64,000 bases of DNA from Marinobacter alexandrii. GTDB lineage: Bacteria > Pseudomonadota > Gammaproteobacteria > Pseudomonadales > Oleiphilaceae. Within the stretch, counting starts at the first letter, position 1. The number at the start of each line of letters is the position of its first letter. Below, piece by piece: positions 8,777 to 18,016 of this stretch. The stretch covers positions 806,001-870,000 of the forward strand of contig NZ_SWKM01000012.1 in assembly GCF_005871205.1 (NCBI RefSeq), given 5' to 3'. A model generated the notes under the pieces. It had not been told where the DNA came from and ran no database searches. It worked only from the letters and a program-made list of their open reading frames with translations. The position numbers and the translations under genes were made by a program.

Positions 8777-10150
8777 ATGAGACCCCCACTGCTTGCCCGC
8801 GCCCTACGCCTGACCACGCTGGCGGCCATAACGGCGCCGGCCACTGCCCTGGCCGGTGGCTTTTCCCTGAATGAGCAAAGTGCCAGCGCCATGGGCGTGG
8901 CCAATGCCGGTGTGGCCGCCAACCCTGAGAACGCCACCACTGTTCTGTTTAACCCCGCCGGCATGAGCCGCCTTTCTGGCACCAATATCTCGTTTGGTGC
9001 GGCTGTGCTCGATATCGACGCCCAGGCCAAGCGGGACAGCATTTCCGTTACTCGAAAAAATCCTTCCGTGCCTGTACGGCCCGCCACCGATGGCGGTGAC
9101 ATTGCCGATCCTGCGGTGCTGCCGAATTTCTATCTGACTCACGAAGTCAGCGATAGCGTGGACGTTGGCTTTGGCGTTCACGCCCCATACGGGCTGGCCG
9201 CTGACTATGAAGATGATTTTGCCGGTCGGTTCTTTGCCGATAAAACCGAACTGACCGCCATTGCGTTCACCCCTTCGGTATCGGTCAGCAATGGCCAGGG
9301 CCTGTCCATGGGGGCGGGGCTCAACATCATGTACGCAGAAGGCCGGCTGAGCCGGTACCAGGATCTGAGCGACAGCGCTGGCCCTGCGGCACTGGCACTG
9401 CCCGAGCCCTACGCCGATATTGAAGGCGATGATGTCGGGGTGACCTTCCGCGTCGGGTTCCTGTATGAACTTTCAGAGCGAACCCAGTTTGGCCTGACCG
9501 CTCAGACCGGCACCGAGTTGGAGTTGAAAGGGGATGTAGAGATCAGCGACGTGCCGGTGCCGCCCACCTACACCCAGACCACCACCCTGAATGAGAAAGT
9601 CACCGTGCCGCTGGCAATTCCGGAGAGCATCACCTTCGGTGCCCGGCATCGGTTGACGGATAAGGTCACCGTTTTGGCGGGCGCAACCTACGCTCGCTGG
9701 AGCCGGTTCGAAGAACTGGACATCATCAGCCGGGAAGCCAACGGCGACATCACCGGATCATCGGAACCGGGAACCTACATTACCCACATTACCGAGCGCT
9801 GGAAGAACACCTGGCAGTTTAATCTTGGCGGTATCTGGCAGGCGAGCCCGGCATGGGCCTTCAAGGCCGGCTATGCCTGGGATGAATCGCCAGTGGATCA
9901 GTATGTCACCGCCCGCATACCCTCCGAGGACAGGCACTGGCTGACGCTGGGCACCCAGTGGCAGGATCTTCGGAACGGCTGGACCGTCGACGCGGCGGTC
10001 GGCACCCTGATTTTCGAGGGTGATGCCGAGGTTGACGATCGTGAATACACGCACCAGAACCCGACCGAGCCGTCATCGCCTGCCAATTACCAGGGCCGTT
10101 ACGAACTCAGCGCCTGGAGCGCGTCGGTTCAGGTAAGTAAGGCGTTTTAA
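8777..10150 (+). CDS. FadL/OmpP1/TodX-family outer membrane transporter
   Basis: This 457-residue outer-membrane beta-barrel of the FadL family has a signal peptide ending near ALAGG. The mature N-terminus GFSLNEQSASAMGVANAG and the following NPAGMSRL segment are FadL hallmarks: the N-terminal hatch and the hydrophobic substrate site. Such proteins take up long-chain fatty acids or hydrocarbons by lateral diffusion. The protein ends in Phe, as barrel proteins do. GGAGA precedes the ATG at 8777. It stands alone downstream of pilU; the substrate cannot be told from sequence. Confidence 0.9.
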   Translation: MRPPLLARALRLTTLAAITAPATALAGGFSLNEQSASAMGVANAGVAANPENATTVLFNPAGMSRLSGTNISFGAAVLDIDAQAKRDSISVTRKNPSVPVRPATDGGDIADPAVLPNFYLTHEVSDSVDVGFGVHAPYGLAADYEDDFAGRFFADKTELTAIAFTPSVSVSNGQGLSMGAGLNIMYAEGRLSRYQDLSDSAGPAALALPEPYADIEGDDVGVTFRVGFLYELSERTQFGLTAQTGTELELKGDVEISDVPVPPTYTQTTTLNEKVTVPLAIPESITFGARHRLTDKVTVLAGATYARWSRFEELDIISREANGDITGSSEPGTYITHITERWKNTWQFNLGGIWQASPAWAFKAGYAWDESPVDQYVTARIPSEDRHWLTLGTQWQDLRNGWTVDAAVGTLIFEGDAEVDDREYTHQNPTEPSSPANYQGRYELSAWSASVQVSKAF

Positions 10151-10193
10151 GTCGTCACCGGCTGATCAGCGGCCTAGGATCAGTGGCGAATGA

Positions 10194-10574
10194 TCAGCCA
10201 ACCACCTGGCCACGGTAAATGACCTTTTTCTTCCGTGGCAGGTCCTCGCCCACTGACTCGCTGGTCGTTACGACGGGTCTGTTGTCCTCAGCGATTTCCT
10301 GGCCCCGATACATCCGCTTCGGAAGGGCATCCTCCTCATCGTCTTCTGATTCCACGCTCAGGTGCGGGACCTGTTCCTGCAATGTTTGCCAAGTGCGGGT
10401 CAGGTCGCGTGAGCGGGTTTTGCTGGCGTAATCCGCCAGTTGTTGCTCCAGGTTTTCTTCCGTCAGGTGCAGTTTCACGCCAAATTCGGAGCGGATCAGG
10501 CGCCGACACTGATGGACCAGTTTCAGCAGGCCCGGGTCCAGCAGCCAGCTTCGTTCAGATGCCAGGGATGTCAT
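10194..10574 (-). CDS. Hypothetical DUF4404-like or unassigned small soluble protein
   Basis: I do not recognise this 126-residue protein, and the domain label is only a guess. It has no signal peptide or membrane segment. The N-terminal half is helical (LLKLVHQCRRLIRSEFG), followed by an acidic linker (SEDDEEDAL). The C-terminal half contains two similar short motifs, RMYRGQEI and VIYRGQVV, the second at the very C-terminus. I chose the ATG at 10574, behind GAGG, over a TTG further upstream. It is convergent with the FadL gene and lies downstream of polA on the same strand. Confidence 0.6.
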   Translation of the reverse strand: MTSLASERSWLLDPGLLKLVHQCRRLIRSEFGVKLHLTEENLEQQLADYASKTRSRDLTRTWQTLQEQVPHLSVESEDDEEDALPKRMYRGQEIAEDNRPVVTTSESVGEDLPRKKKVIYRGQVVG

Positions 10575-10859
10575 GGTTTCGGCCTCGGAATGGGTGTCAC
10601 AACATGGCAAGGCGTGGTCCTGGCGGACCGGGCGCTGCCGACCTGACTTATGTTGCGAATATCATGCCGCTTCCAGTGAAGCGTGCGGAGGCCATTGGAA
10701 AGTTGGAGTGCGTGGGGTAGGGCGGGGTGTGATGCCAGTGGGCGGGTTAAAATTCGCGCATGGTTTTAGTGCAAAATGGCAGAGCCTGCCCTGATTTGGT
10801 CACTGCTCCTGGCACCAGGAACGGGCCCGGTGCCAGGCTTGTCTCAGTGGCTTGCGCCG
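10575..10859. other. Intergenic region downstream of polA, no gene seen
   Basis: About 285 bp separate the polA stop from the small hypothetical gene. Both strands have only short open frames with no credible start. I see no T-tailed hairpin and no clear RNA gene; polA neighbours sometimes include small RNAs, but nothing here can be supported. Confidence 0.5.
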
Positions 10860-13586
10860 TTAATGGGCTTCGTCCCAGTTGTCGCCGACGCCGGCTTCTA
10901 CCAGCAGTGGTACATCCAGGCGGGCAGCGGCAGACATCCGCTGCACCAGGCCGTCCCGAACGGCTTCCAGGGCTGATTCCTTCACTTCCAGAATCAGTTC
11001 GTCGTGCACTTGCATGGTCATGCGGGCGTCGTCAGCGTGGTCCCGTAGCAGCCAGGATTCCACTTCGAGCATTGCTCGTTTGATGATGTCGGCGGCGGTA
11101 CCCTGCATGGGAGCATTGATCGCGGTCCGCTCCGCAGCCTGTTGCAGCTGCTTGTTGCGGGCGTTGATCTCCGGCAGGTAGAGCCGGCGCCCGTACAGGG
11201 TTTCCACAAAGCCGTCGTCATGGGCTTGTTTACGGATGTTGTCCATGTAGGTAAGCACGCCCGGGTAGCGCTCAAAGTACTTGTCGATGTAGGCCTGGGC
11301 GACCTTGCGTTCGACATCGAGCTGGCGCGCCAGGCCAAAGGCGGACATCCCGTAGATCAGGCCGAAGTTGATGGCCTTGGCGCTGCGTCGCTGGTCTCCG
11401 GAAACCTCGTCCAGCGCGACTCCGAACACTTCTGCCGCGGTCGCCTTGTGGATGTCCTCGCCTTTCTCGAACGCGGTTAGCAGCCCTTTGTCGCCAGACA
11501 GGTGCGCCATGATACGCAGTTCGATCTGGGAGTAGTCGGCCGCCATCAGCTTGTAACCCTCCGGTGCCACAAAGGCCTGGCGGATCCGGCGGCCCTGTTC
11601 ACTGCGGATGGGGATGTTCTGCAGGTTCGGCTCGGACGATGACAGCCGGCCGGTTGCGGTAACTGCCTGATGATAGGAGGTGTGGACCCGTCCGGTGCGG
11701 TGGCTGATCAGCTCCGGCAGGGTGTCGGTGTAGGTCGACTTGAGCTTGCTCAGGCTGCGGTGTTCCAGGATCAGTCGGGGCAGTTCGTGTTCGTGGGCCA
11801 GCTCCTGCAGCACCGGCTCGGCGGTCGAGGGTGCGCCTTTCGGAGTCTTCTTTATTACGGGCAGGCCCATCTTGTCGTAGAAGATCGCCTGCAGCTGTTT
11901 GGGGGAGCCCAGGTTAAAGGTTTCGCCGGCGACCTCGTGGGCTTCCTGCTCCAGTTCAGCCATGCGCTCGGCCAGCTCCTGGCTGTGTTTCCTCAGGGTA
12001 CTGGCATTGATCAGGGCGCCGCGCTGCTCCATGCGGGAGAGCACCGGGACCAGGGGCAGATCGATCTCCCGGTACACCGAGGCCAGTTTTCCGGTCTTCT
12101 CCAGCTGCGGCATAAGCACCTGGTGCAAGCGCAGGGTGATGTCGGCATCTTCTGCCGCGTAGGGGCCGGCCTTGTCCAGTTCGATCTGGTTGAAGGTCAG
12201 CTGTTTGGCGCCCTTGCCCGCGATCGATTCAAAAGTGGTGGTGCTTTCGTCCAGGTACTGTCTGGCCAGGGTGTCCATGTCGTGACGGCTGGCTACTGAA
12301 TTGAGCACGTACGACTCCAGCATGGTGTCTTCGGCAATGCCTTCCAGGGTAATGCCGTGATTGGCCAGCACGTTCTTGTCGTATTTCAGGTTCTGGCCGA
12401 CCTTGGCCTGGTTCGGATCTTCCAGCAGAGGCTTCAGCTGCGCCAGCACAGTGTCCCGGTCGAGCTGATCCGGTGCGCCCATGTAGTCGTGGCCAAGGGG
12501 CAGATAAGCCGCTTCACCCGGTTCGACGGCGAACGATACGCCGACCACCTCGGCCTCACTGTAACGCAGGCTGGTGGTCTCGGTGTCGAAGGCGAACAGG
12601 TCCGATTTCCGCAGGCGCTCCAGCCAGTTATCCAGCTCAGCCTGGTCGGTGATGATGCTGTAGCGTTTTTCCACGGTCAGTTTGCTCTGGCTTTCGGGCG
12701 CTCTGGATTCGTCCTCTGAATTGTTGTCGGATTCCAGTTCGGCAACCCAAGTGCGGAATTCATACTCCTTGAACAGTTCCCGCAGCTCGTCGTCTTTCTG
12801 CTCGCGCAGTTTCAGGTCCTCCAGGCCAAACTCCAGATCAACGTCAGTCTTGATCGTTGCCAGCTCTCGGCTCAGGGGCAGGGTCTCGGTAGCTTCACGC
12901 AGGTACTCGCCGATCTTGCCCTTAATCTCGTCCGCGTGCGCCATCAGGTTGTCGATGTCCTGGTAGCTCTGCAGCCATTTCACCGCGGTTTTCGGGCCGC
13001 ACTTGTTCACCCCGGGAATGTTGTCGACCTTATCTCCGACCAGGGCCAGGTAGTCGATGATCTGTTCTGGGGTGATCCCGAACTTCTCCACCACACCGTC
13101 CCGGTCCATCCGGGTTTCGGTCATGGTATTGATCAGCGTGACATGGTCGCTGACCAGTTGCGCCATGTCCTTGTCACCGGTAGAGACGACCACCTCGATG
13201 CCCTTGCTGGTGGCCTCGTGGGCCAGGGTGCCAATGACGTCGTCCGCTTCCACGCCGGAGACGATGAGCAGGGGCAGGCCCATGGCCTGGACAATCTCGT
13301 GGATGGGGGCAATCTGGCAGGCCAGGTCATCCGGCATGGGTGGACGGTTGGCCTTGTATTCGTCGTACATCTCGTGCCGGAATGTTTTGCCCTTGGCGTC
13401 GAACACCACCACCATCTTGGAACCGGGGAAATCCTGCTCCAGCCGCCGGAGCATGCTGATCACACCTTTTATGGCGCCGGTCGGTTGGTTCTTGCTGGTG
13501 GTTAGCGGGGGCAGTGCGTGATAGGCGCGGAAAAGGTAGGACGAACCGTCCACAAGAACCACGGGTGGGGTCTTTTGCTCAGTCAT
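10860..13586 (-). CDS. polA: DNA polymerase I
   Basis: This 908-residue enzyme carries all three Pol I activities. The N-terminal 5' nuclease has VLVDGSSYLFRAYHAL and the Asp-rich GVEADDVIGTLA motif. The 3'-5' exonuclease has the FAFDTETTSL motif with catalytic Asp and Glu, suggesting active proofreading. The polymerase domain has motif A DYSQIELR, motif B around RRSAKAINFGLIYGM and motif C QVHDELILE. It serves Okazaki-fragment processing and repair. The ATG at 13586 (MTEQKTPP) is preferred to an upstream TTG. It is divergent from the DUF2782 gene, a usual neighbour in pseudomonads. Confidence 0.97.
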   Translation of the reverse strand: MTEQKTPPVVLVDGSSYLFRAYHALPPLTTSKNQPTGAIKGVISMLRRLEQDFPGSKMVVVFDAKGKTFRHEMYDEYKANRPPMPDDLACQIAPIHEIVQAMGLPLLIVSGVEADDVIGTLAHEATSKGIEVVVSTGDKDMAQLVSDHVTLINTMTETRMDRDGVVEKFGITPEQIIDYLALVGDKVDNIPGVNKCGPKTAVKWLQSYQDIDNLMAHADEIKGKIGEYLREATETLPLSRELATIKTDVDLEFGLEDLKLREQKDDELRELFKEYEFRTWVAELESDNNSEDESRAPESQSKLTVEKRYSIITDQAELDNWLERLRKSDLFAFDTETTSLRYSEAEVVGVSFAVEPGEAAYLPLGHDYMGAPDQLDRDTVLAQLKPLLEDPNQAKVGQNLKYDKNVLANHGITLEGIAEDTMLESYVLNSVASRHDMDTLARQYLDESTTTFESIAGKGAKQLTFNQIELDKAGPYAAEDADITLRLHQVLMPQLEKTGKLASVYREIDLPLVPVLSRMEQRGALINASTLRKHSQELAERMAELEQEAHEVAGETFNLGSPKQLQAIFYDKMGLPVIKKTPKGAPSTAEPVLQELAHEHELPRLILEHRSLSKLKSTYTDTLPELISHRTGRVHTSYHQAVTATGRLSSSEPNLQNIPIRSEQGRRIRQAFVAPEGYKLMAADYSQIELRIMAHLSGDKGLLTAFEKGEDIHKATAAEVFGVALDEVSGDQRRSAKAINFGLIYGMSAFGLARQLDVERKVAQAYIDKYFERYPGVLTYMDNIRKQAHDDGFVETLYGRRLYLPEINARNKQLQQAAERTAINAPMQGTAADIIKRAMLEVESWLLRDHADDARMTMQVHDELILEVKESALEAVRDGLVQRMSAAARLDVPLLVEAGVGDNWDEAH

Positions 13587-13673
13587 GTCTACAGGGGTCC
13601 GGATTCTGATTGAAGCGTTGGTTGGCTTGTGCAACTCTGTAATGAATTCAATTCGCAAAAGGGTATCACGAAA

Positions 13674-14015
13674 ATGAAACGATTCGCCTGTCCGGTGGCC
13701 TTGCTGCTTGCCTGCTCGTCCGGTGCCGTCATTGCCCAGGGAAGTGGCGCCCTCGACGACACTCTGGTGCAGACGCCAGACGAACCGGTGGTGATTTCGG
13801 ACTATCAGCCGACCAGCGAAGGCCCTCAGATTGTTATCCGTCCGGGTGAGAATGAGGTGTTCTATGAGTATCGGGTGAACGGTCAGCTCATGGAAATCAA
13901 AGTGGTGCCGGAGGTTGGTTCTGAGTATTACCTGGTGCCTTCAGATGGTGGTGGCTGGATTCAGGAAACCGAGTCCGAGATGCTCGTGCCCAGTTGGGTG
14001 TTGTTCCGCTGGTAA
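13674..14015 (+). CDS. DUF2782 family secreted protein
   Basis: This 113-residue protein has a clear signal peptide (MKRFACPVALLLACSSGAVIAQ) and a small mature domain of about 90 residues. The conserved-looking core reads YEYRVNGQLMEIKVVPEVG with a C-terminal WVLFRW. This pattern matches the DUF2782 family, which lies next to polA in Pseudomonas and relatives. The function is unknown; the location should be periplasmic. The ATG at 13674 is chosen over an upstream start because the signal peptide begins there. Confidence 0.8.
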   Translation: MKRFACPVALLLACSSGAVIAQGSGALDDTLVQTPDEPVVISDYQPTSEGPQIVIRPGENEVFYEYRVNGQLMEIKVVPEVGSEYYLVPSDGGGWIQETESEMLVPSWVLFRW

Positions 14016-14249
14016 GCTGGTAGATAGTCCTGGCAACCCGGCTCCGCTTGCAGCACTGCGGCTGTAGCAGGTGCCATTTGCCGGATCAAGTTAGTGGTAG
14101 GTGAAAGTGCTGATCCCACCCCGGTTTGGTTTTAGTATGAACATTCTAATTTTTCTCCGTAGATTGGGTTTCGTTGATCAGAGAAGGCGGGCGCTTATTG
14201 CTTGGCCGCTGGACCAAAAATGTTTTGGCAAACCTCAGGAGATTTAGAC

Positions 14250-14660
14250 ATGGGTAAACTCAAATCCTATCAGGAACAGATTCAGGAAATCGTTGAGAAG
14301 GGCATCAACGCCGCGGAAGAGCAGCAGAAGAAGCTGGCTGCAAAGCCGTTTGAGTACGCAGAGAAGCTGGAATCTGAAGCGCGTGAATACAGCGTCAAAA
14401 GCCTGCGCACTCGTTACAACGGTTACAGCGACAGCCTGTTCGAGCAACTGCGCAGCCTGAACAGCCGTTTCGGTAGCTTCGCGGCGGATCTGGTCGCCAA
14501 GCTTGAGAAGGAAGCGCAAGACGCCGTTTCTGAAACCGCTGACGAAGTGACCAGTGTTGCTCAAAGTGCCAAAGCTGCTGCAACCGACAAGAAGCCGGCT
14601 GCACGCAAGACGACTGCCCGCAAGAGCACTGCTGCCAAGAAGACAACTGCGTCTGCCTAA
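14250..14660 (+). CDS. Phasin-like protein with histone-H1-like Lys/Ala tail
   Basis: This 136-residue protein has two parts. Residues 1-100 form an amphipathic helical region rich in Glu, Lys and Gln (MGKLKSYQEQIQEIVEKG onward) resembling phasins of polyhydroxyalkanoate granules. Residues 105-136 are a basic Ala/Lys/Thr tail with repeated KKPAARKTTARK-type units like those of PhaF or histone H1. In PhaF-type proteins such a tail binds DNA and links granules to the nucleoid; applying that here is inference. CAGGAGAT precedes the ATG. A strong terminator follows. Confidence 0.7.
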   Translation: MGKLKSYQEQIQEIVEKGINAAEEQQKKLAAKPFEYAEKLESEAREYSVKSLRTRYNGYSDSLFEQLRSLNSRFGSFAADLVAKLEKEAQDAVSETADEVTSVAQSAKAAATDKKPAARKTTARKSTAAKKTTASA

Positions 14661-14700
14661 GACGTTGAAGCGGCCACCGATGGTTGATGGCCGTAATTAA

Positions 14701-14737
14701 AAAAAAGGCGGTGGTTTTGATAACCACCGCCTTTTTT
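14701..14737. terminator. Bidirectional rho-independent terminator
   Basis: A 10-bp perfect stem (GGCGGTGGTT at 14707-14716, AACCACCGCC at 14722-14731) with a 5-nt loop is flanked by A6 on the left and T6 on the right. It can end transcripts from the phasin-like gene on plus and from the DUF4124 gene on minus. Confidence 0.95.
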
Positions 14738-14777
14738 GTGTCCGGGCTTTCTTGCGTGGGCTTGCTTTGGCGCGGCT

Positions 14778-15440
14778 CTATTTCTCGCTGGGCACGTCCA
14801 GGGTGAGGGTCCGGGGTTCGCCGGTCACCTCTTCAAGGCGCTTAATGTCGGCCTCGAAGTCAGCTCGGAGTTCATCAATTTCTTGGCGCTGGATGCTGAT
14901 TTCCCGTTCCAGATCGCGGATCTGTGATTCCAGGCGACGGATTTTTTCCAGCATGGACTCGGGAATGGTGCCCCCGGAACGCTCAATGTTCGCAGCCCGG
15001 CTCTGTTCACTGTCCAGTTGGCTGGAAATAACGGAAATATTGCCACGCTTGAGCTGAATCAGGCCTTCCAGTTCGCGGGTTTTCCGATACATGGCGCGAA
15101 CGGCTTGGTCCGGGTGGCTGTAGCGTTTCAGCAGTTGTCGGTCTTGTTCCTGTTGAACGGCCAGCTCTTTCTGGCGCTGCTTCTCTGCTTCCCGGGCGGC
15201 AATTTCTTCGTCGGTCGGGGCGGGAGGGATGGTCTCAACCACCCGGCCGTTGTTGCCGAGTATGTCATAACCTCGTTTGGTGGCTTCCTGGGGGATCGTG
15301 TTGCTGATGACCATCCGGCCGTTCTCGTCGGTGTAGCGGTACATGGCCGCTTCAGCGGTGCCGACCAGGCTTAGTGCCATGACCGCAGCGGCAGTGATTT
15401 TCACCGCTGACAATCTGGAAAGATTAGAACGGCTGGCCAT
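14778..15440 (-). CDS. DUF4124 and coiled-coil periplasmic protein
   Basis: This 220-residue protein has an N-terminal signal peptide (cleavage near AEA-AMYRYTDE). A short DUF4124 module follows, YRYTDENGRMVISNTIPQE, a beta-hairpin domain common in gammaproteobacterial envelope proteins. The rest is a long charged coiled coil (about residues 85-205: EKQRQKELAVQQEQDRQLL, then LESQIRDLEREISIQRQEI). The function is unknown. The ATG at 15440 is preferred over a TTG one codon upstream. It follows pyrE by only 3 bp and should be co-transcribed with it. Confidence 0.85.
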   Translation of the reverse strand: MASRSNLSRLSAVKITAAAVMALSLVGTAEAAMYRYTDENGRMVISNTIPQEATKRGYDILGNNGRVVETIPPAPTDEEIAAREAEKQRQKELAVQQEQDRQLLKRYSHPDQAVRAMYRKTRELEGLIQLKRGNISVISSQLDSEQSRAANIERSGGTIPESMLEKIRRLESQIRDLEREISIQRQEIDELRADFEADIKRLEEVTGEPRTLTLDVPSEK

Positions 15441-15443
15441 CAA

Positions 15444-16082
15444 TCAGACTCCGTAGCGATCCCGATAACTGGCGACATTTTCGGCGTGGCCGGCGAACTC
15501 CGGGTTGGCCTTAAGGTAATCCAGAACCTGTTCAAGGCGGATAATGCTGATCACCGGGACGCCAAATTCCTGCTCCACTTCCTGGATCGCGGATAGCTCA
15601 CCGTTGCCTTTTTCCTGTCGATCCAGGGCGATCAGCACGCCGGCCGGTTCAGCGCCGGCGTTGCGAATCAATTCCATGGATTCGCGAATGGCAGTGCCCG
15701 CAGTAATTACATCATCCACGATCAGTACTTTGCCCTGTAACGGGGCGCCGACAATGTTGCCACCTTCGCCATGATCTTTCTTTTCTTTGCGGTTGAAGGC
15801 AAAAGGTTTGCTGTTACCGTCTGTAGCCAGGGCCATGGCGGTCACGGTAGCCAACGGAATGCCCTTATAGGCAGGCCCGAATATGATGTCATACTCTAGC
15901 CCACTGCGTTCTATCGCGGCGGCATAAGCTTTGCTTAGTTGAAGTAGATCGTCGCCCGTGTTGAACAGCCCCGCATTAAAAAAGTACGGGCTTGTGCGGC
16001 CGGATTTGAGCGTAAATTCGCCAAAACGAAGTACATTCCGGCGGATGGCGAATTCGATGAAGGTTTGCTGATAGTCGTGCAT
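15444..16082 (-). CDS. pyrE: Orotate phosphoribosyltransferase
   Basis: This 212-residue type I phosphoribosyltransferase joins orotate to PRPP in pyrimidine synthesis. The PRPP-binding motif [16 protein letters not shown] is in the centre, and the N-terminal [19 protein letters not shown] and the [10 protein letters not shown] loop (catalytic lysine and flexible hood) are intact. It is divergent from crc, the conserved pyrE/crc arrangement of Pseudomonas-type genomes, and is followed by the DUF4124 gene. Confidence 0.97.
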   Translation of the reverse strand: MHDYQQTFIEFAIRRNVLRFGEFTLKSGRTSPYFFNAGLFNTGDDLLQLSKAYAAAIERSGLEYDIIFGPAYKGIPLATVTAMALATDGNSKPFAFNRKEKKDHGEGGNIVGAPLQGKVLIVDDVITAGTAIRESMELIRNAGAEPAGVLIALDRQEKGNGELSAIQEVEQEFGVPVISIIRLEQVLDYLKANPEFAGHAENVASYRDRYGV

Positions 16083-16163
16083 GGCAAGGCTTCTGGCGGG
16101 TGTGAATCTTTATTTAACGTGTGAAAACGGTATCATACACACAAACCGAATCAGGGAACACGT

Positions 16164-16970
16164 ATGCGCGTAGTATCTATCAGCGTTAACGGGCTTGCTC
16201 AGGCCGTTGACAAAGGTTTATTCGACTGGCTGGCGGATCAGGATGCTGACGTTGTCTGCGTTCAGGACCACCGCATGCGTGCCTATGAGATCGAGGACTA
16301 CAACCTCATTCCAGAGGGGTATCAGGCCTACTTTATTGATGGCGAAAAGGATGAGGATGGTGGCGTTGGCATCTACACCCGCCATTTCCCGAAGGCCATC
16401 ATGTACGGGTTCGCCAACGAGCAGGCTGATCGCGAAGGCCGCTATATTCAGGCTGATTTCGATAAGGTTTCGGTAGGTTGTGTACTGGCGCCGTGCGCGT
16501 TGGGCCGTGAAGAAGAACTCCTTGGCGAAGATGATCTGACGGTGCTGGATCACAAAGATGAGTTCATGGAGGGCTTTGGGCTGCACATGCAAAAGACCCT
16601 GCGCAAGCGTCGGCAGTTTGTGGTCTGTGCCAACCTCCAGACCGCACATCATGTGACCGATGCCAGCCCGCTATACCACAAGCACGACTTCTCTGGTTTC
16701 CTGCCCCATGAGCGGGCATGGCTGGACCGTCTGTTTGATGAAATGGGCTGTATTGATGCTTTCCGGGAGATTAATAAGCAGAGCAATCAGTTTACCTGGT
16801 GGCCTGAGCAGGCTGAGGGTGCGCGCCGTAATGCGGGTATCCGGGTGGATTATCACCTGCTGACGCCGGGCATTCGCAATACCATCCTGGATGGCTGGAT
16901 TGATGGCTCGACCCGGTTCTCTGATCACGCGCCGGTGATCATGGATTACGATATCGAGATCGGTTTTTAG
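16164..16970 (+). CDS. crc: Crc, catabolite repression control protein
   Basis: This 268-residue protein of the exonuclease III/AP-endonuclease fold has lost catalytic residues, as Pseudomonas Crc has. The metal-binding Glu of ExoIII (LQETK) is Asp-His here (VVCVQDHRM), and the catalytic GDMN-type motif is replaced by VCANLQTAHH, while the C-terminal SDHAPV is kept. Crc acts with Hfq, clamping it on A-rich leaders of catabolic mRNAs to block translation when preferred carbon is present. Position between pyrE and rph matches Pseudomonas. Candidate targets with A-rich leaders occur 2-30 kb away in this window. Confidence 0.93.
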   Translation: MRVVSISVNGLAQAVDKGLFDWLADQDADVVCVQDHRMRAYEIEDYNLIPEGYQAYFIDGEKDEDGGVGIYTRHFPKAIMYGFANEQADREGRYIQADFDKVSVGCVLAPCALGREEELLGEDDLTVLDHKDEFMEGFGLHMQKTLRKRRQFVVCANLQTAHHVTDASPLYHKHDFSGFLPHERAWLDRLFDEMGCIDAFREINKQSNQFTWWPEQAEGARRNAGIRVDYHLLTPGIRNTILDGWIDGSTRFSDHAPVIMDYDIEIGF

Positions 16971-16972
16971 GT

Positions 16973-17099
16973 TTCTGGGGAAGCACTGGCAGTGATGCTG
17001 CTCCCCAGAATCGCTGCAAGTACATCCCTGTACGCTTGTTTTCGGCCATCCATGGCGTTCAACAGTCTGGGCAGAAGGCCCTACGCCAACGCCCAGACT
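16973..17099. terminator. Two hairpins in the convergent crc-rph gap
   Basis: The first stem pairs TTCTGGGG (16973-16980) with CCCCAGAA (17003-17010). The second pairs AGTCTGGGC (17064-17072) with GCCCAGACT (17091-17099) and is followed closely on plus by CTGCAGTTTTGC. Neither has a classic long T tract, but together they probably separate the converging crc and rph transcripts. Confidence 0.5.
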
Positions 17100-17112
17100 C
17101 TGCAGTTTTGCT

Positions 17113-17829
17113 TTAACCTTCCAGTGCTGCCTTCTGAATCTCGAACAGCTGCTCAATGCCGGTCTTGGCCAGGTCCAGCATGCTGTCCAGTTCGTCCTTC
17201 ACGAACGGTGCACCTTCCGCAGTGCCCTGGATCTCAATAAACCCACCCTGGTCGGTCATGATCACGTTCATGTCGGTTTCGGCTTCGGAGTCTTCCGGGT
17301 AGTCCAGATCGACAACTGGGGTGCCCTTGTAGACGCCGACGGAAAAGGCCGCGACCATCTGCTTGAGCGGTGATTTCTTCAGGCGTTTTTCCGCCACCAG
17401 GTGGTTCAGGGCATCTACCAGTGCCACGCAACCGCCGGTGATGGCCGCGGTGCGAGTGCCGCCATCAGCCTGGATAACGTCGCAGTCGATGGTGATGCTG
17501 TGCTCGCCCAGCGCGCTCAGGTCAACGGCGGCGCGCAGCGAGCGGCCGATCAGGCGCTGAATTTCGACGGTACGTCCGCCCTGTTTGCCCCGTGCGGCTT
17601 CGCGGCCCATGCGGCTGCCGGTTGAGCGCGGCAGCATGCCGTATTCGGCGGTGATCCAGCCTTTGCCTTCGCCACGGAGAAACGGCGGTACCTTGTTCTC
17701 GACGGAGGCTGTACAGATCACCTTGGTGTCACCAAATTCCACCAGTACCGAGCCTTCGGCGTGACGGGTGTAATTCCGGGTGATTCGCACGTCTCTGGGT
17801 TGCTCGGGCGTTCTGCCACTTGGTCGCAT
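17113..17829 (-). CDS. rph: Ribonuclease PH
   Basis: This 238-residue phosphorolytic 3'-5' exoribonuclease trims tRNA precursors. It starts [16 protein letters not shown], as E. coli RNase PH does, and contains [16 protein letters not shown] and [18 protein letters not shown]. The length equals the E. coli enzyme. I chose the ATG at 17829 because AGGA lies at the right distance; the long upstream frame overlapping yicC is spurious. No frameshift like that of E. coli K-12 rph is seen. Confidence 0.95.
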   Translation of the reverse strand: MRPSGRTPEQPRDVRITRNYTRHAEGSVLVEFGDTKVICTASVENKVPPFLRGEGKGWITAEYGMLPRSTGSRMGREAARGKQGGRTVEIQRLIGRSLRAAVDLSALGEHSITIDCDVIQADGGTRTAAITGGCVALVDALNHLVAEKRLKKSPLKQMVAAFSVGVYKGTPVVDLDYPEDSEAETDMNVIMTDQGGFIEIQGTAEGAPFVKDELDSMLDLAKTGIEQLFEIQKAALEG

Positions 17830-18016
17830 AGTCATTCCTGAAATCTGTGGTTGGTGTCTGGGTTGATGTCCGGGCTGATCCCGGTTGGGTTTTCGAAAGG
17901 GCAGGGAGTATAACACGTCGGTCAAGCCGGTTTGGCTTCGGGGCCGCCAGGCTCGCCGTGGGCGTTCAGAGCCTGTTAGACTCGACTGACTGTCGTCCAC
18001 CATGACCGGAGTTGCC

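Noticed and set aside
10575-10859. Small RNA gene next to polA (Spot 42-like)
   Set aside because: No promoter-terminator pair or recognisable structure was found in the gap.
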